Positions 47,613-56,259 of a stretch of DNA of 64,000 bases are shown piece after piece (position 1 is the stretch's first letter; each line of letters opens with the position of its first letter). The DNA is from Agrococcus baldri. Its GTDB lineage: Bacteria; Actinomycetota; Actinomycetes; Actinomycetales; Microbacteriaceae. The stretch is from assembly GCA_007988785.1 (NCBI GenBank), contig BJUU01000006.1:57616-121615 (forward strand). Direction: 5' to 3'. Below the pieces are notes generated by a model, which saw only the letters and a list, made by a program, of their open reading frames with translations, did no database searches and had not been told where the DNA came from. The position numbers were made by a program, and so were the translations under genes.

Positions 47613-48161
47613 ATGCCGAGCACCCCGCCGCCGGACGACCGAGCCGTCATCGACGCGCGCAGGCACGAGGCGTCGGCGAAGGTCGTCGGCGAGCTCGGCC
47701 TCAGCGACGCCGACGTCGACGAGGTCGTCGACCTGTTCGCGGCGCTCCTGCGGTGGCGCAGCACCTCGGACGCGCAGCGCGAGGCCAGCCGCCGCTTCAT
47801 GCGGCTGGGCGAGAACGACATGCGGGCGATCCGCTTCCTCATGGCCGCGCGCCACGACGGCACCGTCGTCACCTCCACGATGCTCGCCGAGCATCTCGGG
47901 GTGAAGGGCCCCTCCGTGACGAAGCTGCTCGACCGGCTCGAGCACGCCGGGCACATCCGGCGCGAACCCCACCCGAGCGACCGTCGCGCGCTCTCGATCG
48001 TGGTCACCGACAGCACGAGCAGCACCGCGACCGCGACCGTGGGTGCCGACCACGTGCGCCGCTTCCGCGTCGCCGCCGCGATGTCGAGCGAGGAGCGGCG
48101 CACGGTGACGCGGTTCCTGTCGACGATCGCCGACCTGCCCGTGCTCGAGCACGGGGACTGA
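47613..48161 (+). CDS. crtR: MarR family regulator of the carotenoid operon (CrtR-like)
   Basis: Winged-helix repressor of 182 residues. DNA-binding section: FMRLGENDMRAIRFLMAA, VVTSTMLAEHLGVKGPSVTKLLDRLEHAGHIRR and a wing with SDRRALSIVVTD. Divergent from idi with a palindromic operator between; the arrangement equals that of GGPP-responsive CrtR in Corynebacterium. ATG 47613 is preceded by TAGAAT at 6 bp. Its end is 1 bp from the convergent helicase gene. Confidence 0.88.
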   Translation: MPSTPPPDDRAVIDARRHEASAKVVGELGLSDADVDEVVDLFAALLRWRSTSDAQREASRRFMRLGENDMRAIRFLMAARHDGTVVTSTMLAEHLGVKGPSVTKLLDRLEHAGHIRREPHPSDRRALSIVVTDSTSSTATATVGADHVRRFRVAAAMSSEERRTVTRFLSTIADLPVLEHGD

Positions 48162-48162
48162 C

Positions 48163-49575
48163 TCAGAAGGGCGTGGGCCCGTCGGGAGCGAACAGCGCGT
48201 CGACCCGGTCGCGGGTGTCTTCCTCGGCGGCGGTCTCGGCAGGCTGCTGCGCGGCAGCGGGTGCGGGCTGCTCGTCGCGCAGATCCTGGCGCGCCGCCCG
48301 GGCCGCGTCGCGCTCTCGCACCTCGTGGATGAATCGCCGCACGCGCTGGTCGACGATGATGTCGCGCGGCTGCAGCGGCCGCGACAGGTAGAGCCCCTCG
48401 AGCGAGGTCAGCCGCGAGAGCGCGACGTAGGTCTGGCCGGGCGCGAAGGCGCGCGAGCCCAGGTCGATGATGGCCCGCTCGAAGGTCTTGCCCTGCGACT
48501 TGTGGATCGTGACCGCCCACGCGAGCCGCAGCGGGAACTGCGTGAACTCGGCCACCACATCCCGCTTGATCTCCTTCGTGGTCGGCGAGTAGGAGTAGCG
48601 GAACTGCTCCCACACGGCCGGCTCGACCTCGTGCTGCTCGCCGTCGACCTCGACCCAGACCGTGCCGCCGATGTCGACCACCTTGCCGAGCGAGCCGTTC
48701 ACCCAGCGCCCCTCCGAGTCGTTGCGCAGGAACATCACCTGCGCCCCGAGCTTGAGCTGCAGGTCGACATCCGCCGGGTACTGCCGCCCGCCGAAGTCGC
48801 CGGAGACCTCTGCCACCGCGGTCTTCGACTTGCCGGGCAGCCGCGCGAGCTCGCGCGCGTTGATGCGGGTGACGGTGTCGTTGCGGGTCGCGAGCGTGAG
48901 CACCTCGTCGCCCGGCGGCGTGCGCGCGCCCGCGTCGTTCAGCAGCTGCGCGATCTCGGCGGTCACCGTGCCGTGCCGCACGGCGTTCAGCGCCTGCTTG
49001 AACTCCAGGTCGGACTGCCGGTGGATGTGCACGAGCTCGACCACCTCGATCGGCTCGTCGCGCCACACCTTCGCGTCGAAGAACCACATCGACGCGTAGT
49101 GGTCGGCGAAGTAGGCGCGCTCCTCGGCATCGCCGGGCACCGGCGCCAGCTGGTACGGATCCCCGAACATCACCACCTGCACGCCGCCGAAGGGCACCGA
49201 GCGCACGCCCCGCGCCTGCCGCAGCGAGCGGTCGATGGCATCCATCAGATCGGCGTTCACCATCGAGATCTCGTCGATCACGAGCAGGTCGAGCTTGCCG
49301 AGCATGCGCTTGAGCTCTGCGCTCTGCCGCAGCGGCGCCTCCGCGATCACGCCCAGCGGCAGCTTCAGCAGCGAGTGGATCGTCTGCCCGCCGACGTTGA
49401 GCGCCGCGACGCCCGTGGGCGCGCAGACGATGATCTGCTTCTTCGAGCTCTCGGTCAGGTGCCGCAGCAGCGTCGACTTGCCCGTGCCGGCGCGGCCGGT
49501 GATGAACAGGTGGCCGTCGCCGCGCTCGATGCGCTCATAGATCGACAGCTGCTCAGGCGTCAGCTGGATCCCCAT
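48163..49575 (-). CDS. PIF1-like ATP-dependent helicase
   Basis: Superfamily 1B helicase of 470 residues. Walker A GRAGTGKSTLLRHL is near residues 27-40, Walker B LLVIDEISMVNADL, then GDPYQLAPVPG, and the late motifs AWAVTIHKSQGKTFERAIIDLG and YVALSRLTSLEGLYL. The C-terminal 60 residues are disordered. PIF1 proteins unwind G-quadruplexes and help fork progress, which fits a GC-rich genome. ATG 49575 lies just after GGAGGG; the next ATG is not conserved. Confidence 0.88.
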   Translation of the reverse strand: MGIQLTPEQLSIYERIERGDGHLFITGRAGTGKSTLLRHLTESSKKQIIVCAPTGVAALNVGGQTIHSLLKLPLGVIAEAPLRQSAELKRMLGKLDLLVIDEISMVNADLMDAIDRSLRQARGVRSVPFGGVQVVMFGDPYQLAPVPGDAEERAYFADHYASMWFFDAKVWRDEPIEVVELVHIHRQSDLEFKQALNAVRHGTVTAEIAQLLNDAGARTPPGDEVLTLATRNDTVTRINARELARLPGKSKTAVAEVSGDFGGRQYPADVDLQLKLGAQVMFLRNDSEGRWVNGSLGKVVDIGGTVWVEVDGEQHEVEPAVWEQFRYSYSPTTKEIKRDVVAEFTQFPLRLAWAVTIHKSQGKTFERAIIDLGSRAFAPGQTYVALSRLTSLEGLYLSRPLQPRDIIVDQRVRRFIHEVRERDAARAARQDLRDEQPAPAAAQQPAETAAEEDTRDRVDALFAPDGPTPF

Positions 49576-49737
49576 CCCTCCATCCTCCCGCAGGTCGGCG
49601 CTGCGGCGCGGCAGCGCACGCCCATCGTGTGCAAACCGGGACTGCGCACGGCGGATGCGGTGTTACACACCGTGACGACCCATCCGACGCTCTGCCGGCC
49701 GATTTGAGAGGATGGTCGGAACGGAAGGGGAGAGACC

Positions 49738-50553
49738 ATGTGCAGACTGCTCGCGCACGTCTCCCCCACCCCTGCCACGACGCAGGACGTGATCGGCGAC
49801 GCCTCGTGCGTCGAGTGGCAGCGGCTCGGCCGGCTGCACACCGACGGCTGGGGCACCGCGTGGCTCGACGGCGACCAGGTGCGCCGCTACCGCGACGCCG
49901 CCCGCGGGCTCGACAGCCCCGACCTGACCGACGCGCTCGTCGACACGCCCACCCGCGCGCGGCTGACCCACCTGCGACTGGCGACCGAGGGGCTCGCGAC
50001 GCGCGTCGCCAACACGCACCCGTTCCGGGTGGGCGAGATCGTGCTGGCGCAGAACGGCTCGGTCGCGCCGATCGAGCGCCTGCGCGAGAAGGTGACGGAT
50101 GCCGAGCTCGCCCGGGTGGGCGGCGAGACCGACACGGCGATGGTGTTCGCGCTCATCCTGCGCAGGCACGAGGCGGGCGAGCCGCTCTTCGACGCGGTCA
50201 CGGCGACGGTGGCGGAGCTGCGACGGGAGTTCCCGACCGCGGCGATCAACCTGCTGGTGCTCTCGCAGCACGAGCTGATCGCGACGCACGCGAACGAGGG
50301 CGCGTACATCCCGCTCGAGCTGTTCGAGGAGTCGGGGCTGGGCGACGACCTGCCCGTCGACCACATCGACCACTACTACCAGCTGTCGTGGCGGCGCTCG
50401 GAGGACGGCGCGATCGCCGTCACCTCGTCGGGCCTGACGGGCGACGGCTGGAACCGCATGGCGCCCGAGACCGCCGTGCGCATCGACCTCGAGACGCTCG
50501 AGGTGTCGCGGCGCGAGCTGCGCGAGCCGGCAGCGGCAGAGCGCGTCGGCTGA
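49738..50553 (+). CDS. Class II glutamine amidotransferase (EgtC-like)
   Basis: N-terminal nucleophile hydrolase of 271 residues. After Met removal Cys2 (CRLLAHVSP) would be the nucleophile; LHTDGWGTAW and THLRLATEG, THPFRVGEIVLAQNG complete the GATase II site. Similar to EgtC of ergothioneine synthesis and to DUF-type amidotransferases, but no egt genes are near. GGGAGAG is upstream of ATG 49738. Confidence 0.85.
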   Translation: MCRLLAHVSPTPATTQDVIGDASCVEWQRLGRLHTDGWGTAWLDGDQVRRYRDAARGLDSPDLTDALVDTPTRARLTHLRLATEGLATRVANTHPFRVGEIVLAQNGSVAPIERLREKVTDAELARVGGETDTAMVFALILRRHEAGEPLFDAVTATVAELRREFPTAAINLLVLSQHELIATHANEGAYIPLELFEESGLGDDLPVDHIDHYYQLSWRRSEDGAIAVTSSGLTGDGWNRMAPETAVRIDLETLEVSRRELREPAAAERVG

Positions 50554-50566
50554 CGCGCCTCAGCCG
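50547..50566. terminator. Hairpin between convergent genes
   Basis: CGGCTGA and TCAGCCG form a 7-bp stem with a 6-nt loop. The amidotransferase stop codon lies in the left arm and the opposing DUF3618 stop follows at once. Confidence 0.5.
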
Positions 50567-50785
50567 CTAGCGGCGGCCGAAGATCGCGAGCGCGATGCCG
50601 CCCACCACGAGCACCGCGACGCCTGCGGCGGCGGCGAGCCACGGCGTGGGGTCGTCGTTGAACGAGTCCTGCGCCTTGCCGACCGCCCGGTCGGCGACCT
50701 TCTTGGGGTTCACGCGATCCTCGAGCTCGTTGAGGTGCTGACGCAGCTCCTCGCGCTTGCGGTCGACCTCACGCTGCTCGGTCAT
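50567..50785 (-). CDS. DUF3618 family small membrane protein
   Basis: Protein of 72 residues: a charged helix (QREVDRKREELRQHLNELEDRVNP) and one C-terminal span (PWLAAAAGVAVLVVGGIALAIFG). DUF3618 proteins are common in actinobacteria, usually beside holin-like DUF1469 genes as here. Function unknown. ATG 50785 overlaps the stop of the upstream gene. Confidence 0.85.
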   Translation of the reverse strand: MTEQREVDRKREELRQHLNELEDRVNPKKVADRAVGKAQDSFNDDPTPWLAAAAGVAVLVVGGIALAIFGRR

Positions 50786-51276
50786 CGCTGCACTCCGTTC
50801 GTCGAAGAGGGGTTCGCTGGGCTCGCCGGCGCCGCGCGCGGGCCGAAGCCGTCGCGATCGAGGTCGTCGAGCGGGTCGGAGCCGTCGGCGGCGTGACCGA
50901 GGCCGCGCACCATGTTGACGTCGTCCTTGATGCTGTCGACCGACTCCAGGTTGTTGAAGTCCTTGTTCTTCTTGATCGACCCGATCCCGACCAGCACCAG
51001 GATCAGCACGATCAGCAGCAGCACGGCGGAGACGAGCAGCGCCGACAGCCACGGCACGAAGACCACGTTGAGGCCCTCGTAGCCGGCGTAGAGCAGCCAG
51101 CTGATCAGGAAGATGCCGAGCACGCCGGCGACAGCGAGGAGCGCCCCGCCGACGCCGAGCCCCTTCGCCTTGCCCGCGACCTCGCTCTTGAGGTTGTCGA
51201 TCTCGGCCTTCGCCAGGTCGACGATCAGCTTGGGGGTCTCGGCGATGAGGTCGCCGAGGGGCTTGCGCTGGGCCAT
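50782..51276 (-). CDS. Phage-holin-like DUF1469 (Phage_holin_3_6) membrane protein
   Basis: Membrane protein of 164 residues with two adjacent spans (LGVGGALLAVAGVLGIFLIS and LLVSAVLLLIVLILVLVGI regions, about residues 38-62 and 77-100) after a helical N-terminus (TPKLIVDLAKAEIDNLKSE). The name is historical; no phage genes are near. The C-terminus is acidic and disordered. Overlaps genes on both sides. Confidence 0.85.
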   Translation of the reverse strand: MAQRKPLGDLIAETPKLIVDLAKAEIDNLKSEVAGKAKGLGVGGALLAVAGVLGIFLISWLLYAGYEGLNVVFVPWLSALLVSAVLLLIVLILVLVGIGSIKKNKDFNNLESVDSIKDDVNMVRGLGHAADGSDPLDDLDRDGFGPRAAPASPANPSSTNGVQR

Positions 51277-51566
51277 CAGACGTCCTCGGGCCGCGCGACC
51301 TCGGCACCGTGGCCGCCGCGGCGCGAGCCCTTGCGCTTGGTGACCTTGCCGATGGCGTCGCCGGCGGCATCCGTCGCCTGCTCGACGAGCTTCGGGGCCT
51401 GGGTCTCGACGAAGTGCTGCACCTCGTGCCGCTGCTTCGCGACCGTCGGCGAGTTCCAGACCTTGTCGGCCGCGCTCGCGATCTGCTCGTAGCGCTGACG
51501 GCCGGCCTTGGCTCCGAGCACGTAGCCCGCGCCGAGTCCGACCACGAAGAGGATCCTGCCGCGCAT
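51276..51566 (-). CDS. YtxH-like small membrane protein
   Basis: Protein of 96 residues with an N-terminal span ILFVVGLGAGYVLGAKAGR and an amphipathic remainder (QRYEQIASAADKVWNS, QAPKLVEQATDAAGDAIGKV). The glycine-containing span followed by basic residues resembles YtxH/DUF883 proteins. It begins the three-gene envelope operon with the DUF1469 and DUF3618 genes. ATG 51566 has AGGAGCG upstream. Confidence 0.75.
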   Translation of the reverse strand: MRGRILFVVGLGAGYVLGAKAGRQRYEQIASAADKVWNSPTVAKQRHEVQHFVETQAPKLVEQATDAAGDAIGKVTKRKGSRRGGHGAEVARPEDV

Positions 51567-51741
51567 GTTCGCTCCTGCCGTTGGGTTGCCAGCGGTGCTG
51601 GCCGGTCGTGCCCCAACGATACCCACGACGAGCCCGAGCGCGCTCTCAGGTTCTCGGCCCGAGCGCTCCCCCGCGCGGCGGAGGCGAGGCTCCGACCCGG
51701 GCGGGAGGCGCCGCCCGCCGCCGGCGACGAGCATTGGGGGC

Positions 51742-52689
51742 ATGACCACGCAGCACCCGCCGACCTCGCTCGACCTCGCCCGCGTGCCGTGGAAGGCGGT
51801 CGTCGTCTTCGCCGTGCTGGCGTACGCGCTCGCTTGGCTCGTGCAGCTGCCCACCTGGCTGACCGGCGGCATCGCGTCGCCGCTGTTCCTGCCGATGACG
51901 ACCGTGATGATGGCGACGCCGGCGATCGCCGCCCTCGTGGTCACGTTCTTCGTCCTGCAGCCGGCGCATCGCGCCCGCTTCCTGGGCCTCATCCCCTTCC
52001 GGCCCGCCTGGCGCTCGATCCTCGTCATCCTGCTGGCCCCTGCGGTCTGGCTCGCGCTCGCGATGGCGGCGCTGCTGCTCGCCCAGGCGCTCGGCTGGGT
52101 GCAGCTCGACTGGGCCATGAGCGGCATCGCATCAGCACTGCCCGCGGGCCTGGACGCATCCGCCTACCTCGTCACCACGCTGCTGATGCTGCCGCTCGCG
52201 GCGCTCGTGAGCTCAGTGCCGGCCCTCGGCGAGGAGCTCGGCTGGCGCGGGTTCCTGCAGTCGGCGCTCAGCCCCCTCGGCTTCTGGCGCATGGCGATGC
52301 TCTCTGGCGTGCTGTGGGGCGTGTGGCACGCGCCCGTCATCCTGCTCGGCTACAACTTCGCCCGCCCCGATCTGCTCGGCGTGCTGAGCATGGTGGCCTT
52401 CTGCCTGGTGGTGGGCGTGCTGCTGCACTGGCTGCGCGCGGTCTGCCGCAACGTCTGGGTGCCGGCCGTCGCGCACGGCGCCATCAACGCCGTCACCGGC
52501 GTCACGCTGCTCTTCCTGCCACAGGGGGCGGATGCGCTGCTCACGACGGTGCTCGGCGTCCCCGGCTGGATCGTGATCGGCCTGGTGATCGCGGTGATGG
52601 CGGTGTCCGGACTGCTCAGCGCACGGCGGCTCGGTGCGCTGATCCCTGCCCCCAGGGCGAAGCCGCTCGCGCCCGCTCCGGTCTCGTGA
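51742..52689 (+). CDS. CPBP family intramembrane metalloprotease
   Basis: Integral membrane protein of 315 residues with about eight spans. The CPBP (Abi/Rce1-like) motifs are LGEELGWRGFLQSAL (EExxxR), VLWGVWHAPVILLGYN (WH) and AVAHGAINAVTGV (HxxxN), the zinc-type active site. Substrate unknown; relatives process peptides or prenylated proteins. The last two codons and the stop TGA fall within a REP-like arm, so the C-terminal end is repeat-derived. Confidence 0.86.
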   Translation: MTTQHPPTSLDLARVPWKAVVVFAVLAYALAWLVQLPTWLTGGIASPLFLPMTTVMMATPAIAALVVTFFVLQPAHRARFLGLIPFRPAWRSILVILLAPAVWLALAMAALLLAQALGWVQLDWAMSGIASALPAGLDASAYLVTTLLMLPLAALVSSVPALGEELGWRGFLQSALSPLGFWRMAMLSGVLWGVWHAPVILLGYNFARPDLLGVLSMVAFCLVVGVLLHWLRAVCRNVWVPAVAHGAINAVTGVTLLFLPQGADALLTTVLGVPGWIVIGLVIAVMAVSGLLSARRLGALIPAPRAKPLAPAPVS

Positions 52690-52729
52690 CGCGAGCCGCC
52701 TGACGGCGGCGCGCTCCTCGACCTACGGG
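52678..52729. repeat. Half REP-like element at the CPBP gene end
   Basis: CCGGTCTCGTGACGCG at 52678-52693 and GCGCTCCTCGACCTACGGG at 52711-52729 are the inner and outer right arms of the family seen at 731-837 and 10031-10186. The left half is missing. TGA at 52687-52689 is the CPBP stop. Confidence 0.8.
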
Positions 52730-52740
52730 GCGGGGGCGCG

Positions 52741-52767
52741 CTCCGGCACCTGAGCCTGTCGAAGGGC
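52741..52767. repeat. CCTTCGACAGGCTCAG-type intergenic repeat
   Basis: Reverse-complement reading is GCCCTTCGACAGGCTCAGG, a repeat motif found between genes in many GC-rich bacteria. A degraded version lies at the EamA gene end (37113-37136). Confidence 0.65.
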
Positions 52768-52785
52768 GACCTGCGGGGCGGGGCG

Positions 52786-54726
52786 TCACCAGATCGTGAC
52801 GCGCGCCTCCGGGTCGAGCCACAGGCCGTCGCCCGGCTGCACGCCGAAGGCCTCGGCGAAGGCGTCGAGGTTCTTCACCACCTGGTTGGTGCGGTGCTCG
52901 TTCGGCGAGTGCGGGTCGATCGAGACCAGCCGCACGGCCTCCGCCGGGCGGATGGCGAGCTGCCACGCGTAGGCCCAGGAGAGGAAGAAGCGCTGCGCGC
53001 CCGTCAGCCCGTCGATGACGGGCGGCTCCTGGCCGTCGAGCGAGTGCAGGTAGGCGCGCCAGGCGATGCCGAGGCCGCCCAGGTCGCCGATGTTCTCGCC
53101 GATCGTGAGCGCCCCGTTGACCTTGTGGCCGGGCGCGGCGATCGGCTCGAGCACGTCGTACTGGGCGATGAGCGAGCCCGTGCGCTCCTCGAACGCGGCA
53201 CGGTCCGCATCCGTCCACCAGTCGGTGAGGCGCCCGTCGCCGTCGTACTTCGAGCCTTGGTCGTCGAAGCCGTGCCCGATCTCGTGCCCGATGACGGCGC
53301 CGATGGCCCCGAAGTTCGACGCCGCATCCCGCCCGGCGTCGAAGAACGGCGGCTGCAGGATGGCGGCGGGGAAGACGATCTCGTTGAAGCCGGGGTTGTA
53401 GTAGGCGTTCACCGTCTGCGGGTTCATGAACCACTCGTCGCGGTCGATCGGCTTGCCGATCTTGGCCAGCTCGCGGTCGTGCTCGAAGCGGGTCGCGGCC
53501 TGCACGTTGGCGACCAGGTCGTCGCCGATCTCGAGGCTCGCGTAGTCCTTCCACCGCACCGGGAAGCCGATCTTGGGCGTGAACTTGCCGAGCTTCTCGT
53601 GCGCGCGCGCCTTGGTCTCGTCGCCCATCCAGTCGAGCTGCTCGATCGAGGCGCGGTAGGCCTCGACGAGGTGCTCGATGAGGTCGTCCATGGCCGCCTT
53701 CGCCTCCGGCGGGAAGTGCCGCTCGACGTAGATCCTGCCGACCGCGTCGCCCAGGAGCCCCTCGACGAGCGAGACGCCGCGCTTCCAGCGCTCGCGCTGC
53801 TCGGGGGCACCGGTGAGCACGGTGCCGTAGAACGCGAACTGCTCGCGCGAGATCTCGGTGGTCAGGTAGCTCGCGAACGAGCGCAGGATGCCGATGCGCA
53901 GCCACGAGCGCCACTCGGGCAGGCGCGCGTCGACGAGCAGCTCGGCGAGCCCGGTGAAGAAGCTCGGCTGCCGCACGACGGCCTCGTCGTAGGTGCCCTC
54001 GGGCGCGTGGATGGCGCGCAGCCAGGGCTGCAGGCGCGGGTGCTCGTCGGCGAGCTGCTGCAGGTTGTAGGTCTTCTCGTCGTCGCGGGTCGCGACGTTG
54101 TCCCAGTGATGGCCGGCGAGCTCGGTCTCGAGCGCGAAGACGACCGCCGCCTCCGACTCGGCGCTCTCGACGCCCAGGTGGCCGAACATGGTCTGCAGGT
54201 GCTCGAGGTAGGCCTTCCGCACATCCGCGAAGGCATCCTCGCGGTAGTACGACTCGTCGGGCAGCCCCAGCCCGCCCTGGTTCAGGTGCAGCAGGTAGCG
54301 GGCCGGGTCGCCCGGGTCGGTGTCGACCCACTGGCCGGCGAACGAGGGGCCGCCGATCGACTCGAGCTCGCCCAGCAGCGTGAGCAGCCCCTCGACGTCG
54401 GCGATCTGCTCGACGCGCTCGAGCAGCGGACGGATGGGCTCGATGCCCTTGGCATCGGCCGCCGCCTCGTCGAGGAAGGATGCGTAGAGGTCGCCGACCT
54501 TGCGGGCGTCGGTACCGGGCTCGGCGTCCTGCATCTCGATGACGATCTCGCGCACGGCCTCCTCGGCGGCCTCGGCGAGCACCGCGAACGAGCCCCAGCG
54601 CGCCTTGTCGGCGGGGATCTCGGTGCGCGCGAGCCACTTGGCGTGCACGTGCTGGAACAGGTCGTCCTGCGGGCGGATGGTCGTGTCGAAGTCGTCTACG
54701 GGCAGGCCGGAGGGCAGCGTCGTCAT
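52786..54726 (-). CDS. M13 family metallopeptidase (PepO-type)
   Basis: Neprilysin-like zinc peptidase of 646 residues. The catalytic segment AVIGHEIGHGFDDQGSKYDGDG carries HExxH, and the third zinc ligand Glu is in GENIGDLGGLGIAWRAY. The N-terminus IRPQDDLFQHVHAKWLARTEIPADKARWGSF and FPAAILQPPFF are further M13 marks; the C-terminus ends in IW, as in the family (usually CRVW). No signal peptide, so it is cytoplasmic or exported by another route. TAGGCT lies 7 bp before the ATG. Confidence 0.94.
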   Translation of the reverse strand: MTTLPSGLPVDDFDTTIRPQDDLFQHVHAKWLARTEIPADKARWGSFAVLAEAAEEAVREIVIEMQDAEPGTDARKVGDLYASFLDEAAADAKGIEPIRPLLERVEQIADVEGLLTLLGELESIGGPSFAGQWVDTDPGDPARYLLHLNQGGLGLPDESYYREDAFADVRKAYLEHLQTMFGHLGVESAESEAAVVFALETELAGHHWDNVATRDDEKTYNLQQLADEHPRLQPWLRAIHAPEGTYDEAVVRQPSFFTGLAELLVDARLPEWRSWLRIGILRSFASYLTTEISREQFAFYGTVLTGAPEQRERWKRGVSLVEGLLGDAVGRIYVERHFPPEAKAAMDDLIEHLVEAYRASIEQLDWMGDETKARAHEKLGKFTPKIGFPVRWKDYASLEIGDDLVANVQAATRFEHDRELAKIGKPIDRDEWFMNPQTVNAYYNPGFNEIVFPAAILQPPFFDAGRDAASNFGAIGAVIGHEIGHGFDDQGSKYDGDGRLTDWWTDADRAAFEERTGSLIAQYDVLEPIAAPGHKVNGALTIGENIGDLGGLGIAWRAYLHSLDGQEPPVIDGLTGAQRFFLSWAYAWQLAIRPAEAVRLVSIDPHSPNEHRTNQVVKNLDAFAEAFGVQPGDGLWLDPEARVTIW

Positions 54727-54845
54727 GCGCTCCAGCCTATGCGCGGTGGAGCTGAGGGCGGAGGCCACTGCTGGCCTCCGCCGCGACCCCAGCGCCGGCG
54801 CCCGTCCCGGGCGCCGGTCACGCGGGTGGCCGCTAGCGTGGAGCG

Positions 54846-56162
54846 GTGCGGAGAGGTGCGGATGCGCGGGATCGCGAGATCCTGCGGCTCGCCGTCCCCG
54901 CGCTCGGCGCGCTCATCGCCGAGCCCGCCTTCCTGCTGGTCGACACGGCCATGGTCGGGCACCTCGGCGCCGAGCAGCTCGCCGGCGTGGGCATCGGCGT
55001 CGCCGTGCTCTCGACCGCCGTCGGCCTGCTGATCTTCCTCGCCTACGGCACCACGCCCGCCGTCGCTCGGCTGCTGGGCGCCGGCGACCGCCCCGCCGCC
55101 ATCCGGGCGGGCATCGACGGCATCTGGCTCGCGATCGTCGCCGGGGCGGCGCTCGTGCTGGCCACCCCGCTCGCGCACCCGATCGTCGCGCTCTTCGGCG
55201 CCGCATCCGCCGTCACCGAGCACGCCGCCGTCTATCTCGGCATCTCGATCCTGGGGCTGCCGGCGATGCTCATCGTGCTCGCCACGACCGGGCTCATGCG
55301 CGGGCTGCAGGACACCAGGACGCCGCTCGTCGTCGCCACCGTCGGCTTCGGTGCCAACGCGGCGCTCAACGCCGTGCTCATCTACGGCGTCGGCCTCGGC
55401 GTGGCCGGCAGCGCGCTCGGCACGGTCATCGCCCAGTGGGGCATGGCCGCGTTCTTCCTGTGGTTCGCCGTGCGAGAGGCGCGGCGCGAGGGCGTGCCGC
55501 TCGCGATCCACTGGGGCGACCTCGGCCGCACCGCCTCGACCGGCGGCTGGCTGTTCGTGCGCACGCTCTCGCTGCGGATCGCGCTGCTGGCGACCACCGC
55601 GGTCGCCACGCAGGCCGGCACCACCACGCTCGCCTCGACGCAGATCGCCTTCACCCTGTTCTCCACCCTCGCCTTCGCGCTCGACGCGCTCGCGATCGCC
55701 GGCCAGGCGATGCTCGGCCGCTCGCTCGGGGCGGGCGACGCGGCAGAGGCGCGCGCCGTGACGCGGCGGCTGCAGCTGTGGGGCGTGGGGTTCGGATGCG
55801 TCGTGGGCGCCCTGCTGCTGGCGCTCTCGTGGGTGCTCGGCGGCGTCTTCACCTCGGATGCGGCCGTGCTCGAGGCGCTGCCGATCGCGCTCGTGCTGCT
55901 CGCGCTCGCGCAGCCGATCGCCGGCTACGTGTTCGTGCTCGACGGCGTGCTCATCGGCGCGGGCGACGTGCGCTACCTCGCCTGGACGGGCATCCTGAAC
56001 CTCCTCGTCTACCTGCCGCTGCTGCTGCTGGCGCTCATCCCCGGCTGGCACGCGCTCGCCGTCATCTGGGGCGCCTTCTCCTTCGGCTACCTCGGCGCCC
56101 GCGCCCTCACGCTCGGCCTGCGCGCCCGCAGCGACGCCTGGATGCGCCTCGGGCGGCACTGA
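54846..56162 (+). CDS. MATE family efflux transporter (DinF-like)
   Basis: Twelve-span cation-coupled exporter of 438 residues. The N-terminal PALGALIAEPAFLLVDTAMVGHLG with the DTAMVG segment is the DinF-type signature. Later ALNAVLIYGVGLGVAGSALGT matches the family repeat. Substrate unknown. A GTG at 54846 has TAGCGT at 6 bp upstream and no ribosome site, so a leaderless transcript is predicted. The stop codon starts a tandem repeat. Confidence 0.9.
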   Translation: MRRGADARDREILRLAVPALGALIAEPAFLLVDTAMVGHLGAEQLAGVGIGVAVLSTAVGLLIFLAYGTTPAVARLLGAGDRPAAIRAGIDGIWLAIVAGAALVLATPLAHPIVALFGAASAVTEHAAVYLGISILGLPAMLIVLATTGLMRGLQDTRTPLVVATVGFGANAALNAVLIYGVGLGVAGSALGTVIAQWGMAAFFLWFAVREARREGVPLAIHWGDLGRTASTGGWLFVRTLSLRIALLATTAVATQAGTTTLASTQIAFTLFSTLAFALDALAIAGQAMLGRSLGAGDAAEARAVTRRLQLWGVGFGCVVGALLLALSWVLGGVFTSDAAVLEALPIALVLLALAQPIAGYVFVLDGVLIGAGDVRYLAWTGILNLLVYLPLLLLALIPGWHALAVIWGAFSFGYLGARALTLGLRARSDAWMRLGRH

Positions 56163-56221
56163 GTCGGGCGGCACCGAGTGGGCGGCACCGAGGGGGCGGC
56201 ACCGAGGGGGCGGCACCGCGC
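56151..56221. repeat. Five tandem 14-15 bp repeats at the MATE gene end
   Basis: Units GGGCGGCACTGAGTC (56151), then GGGCGGCACCGAGT, GGGCGGCACCGAGG twice and GGGCGGCACCGCGC. The first unit encodes the last residues and the stop; the others have CGA instead of TGA. Confidence 0.85.
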
Positions 56222-56259
56222 GGGCGCCGCTGCACGCGCGGCCACTGAGCGCAGGGCGG

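Noticed and set aside
50567..51566. A prophage remnant, because of the holin-like protein
   Set aside because: DUF1469 and DUF3618 proteins are ordinary actinobacterial envelope proteins; no capsid, integrase or lysis gene is near.
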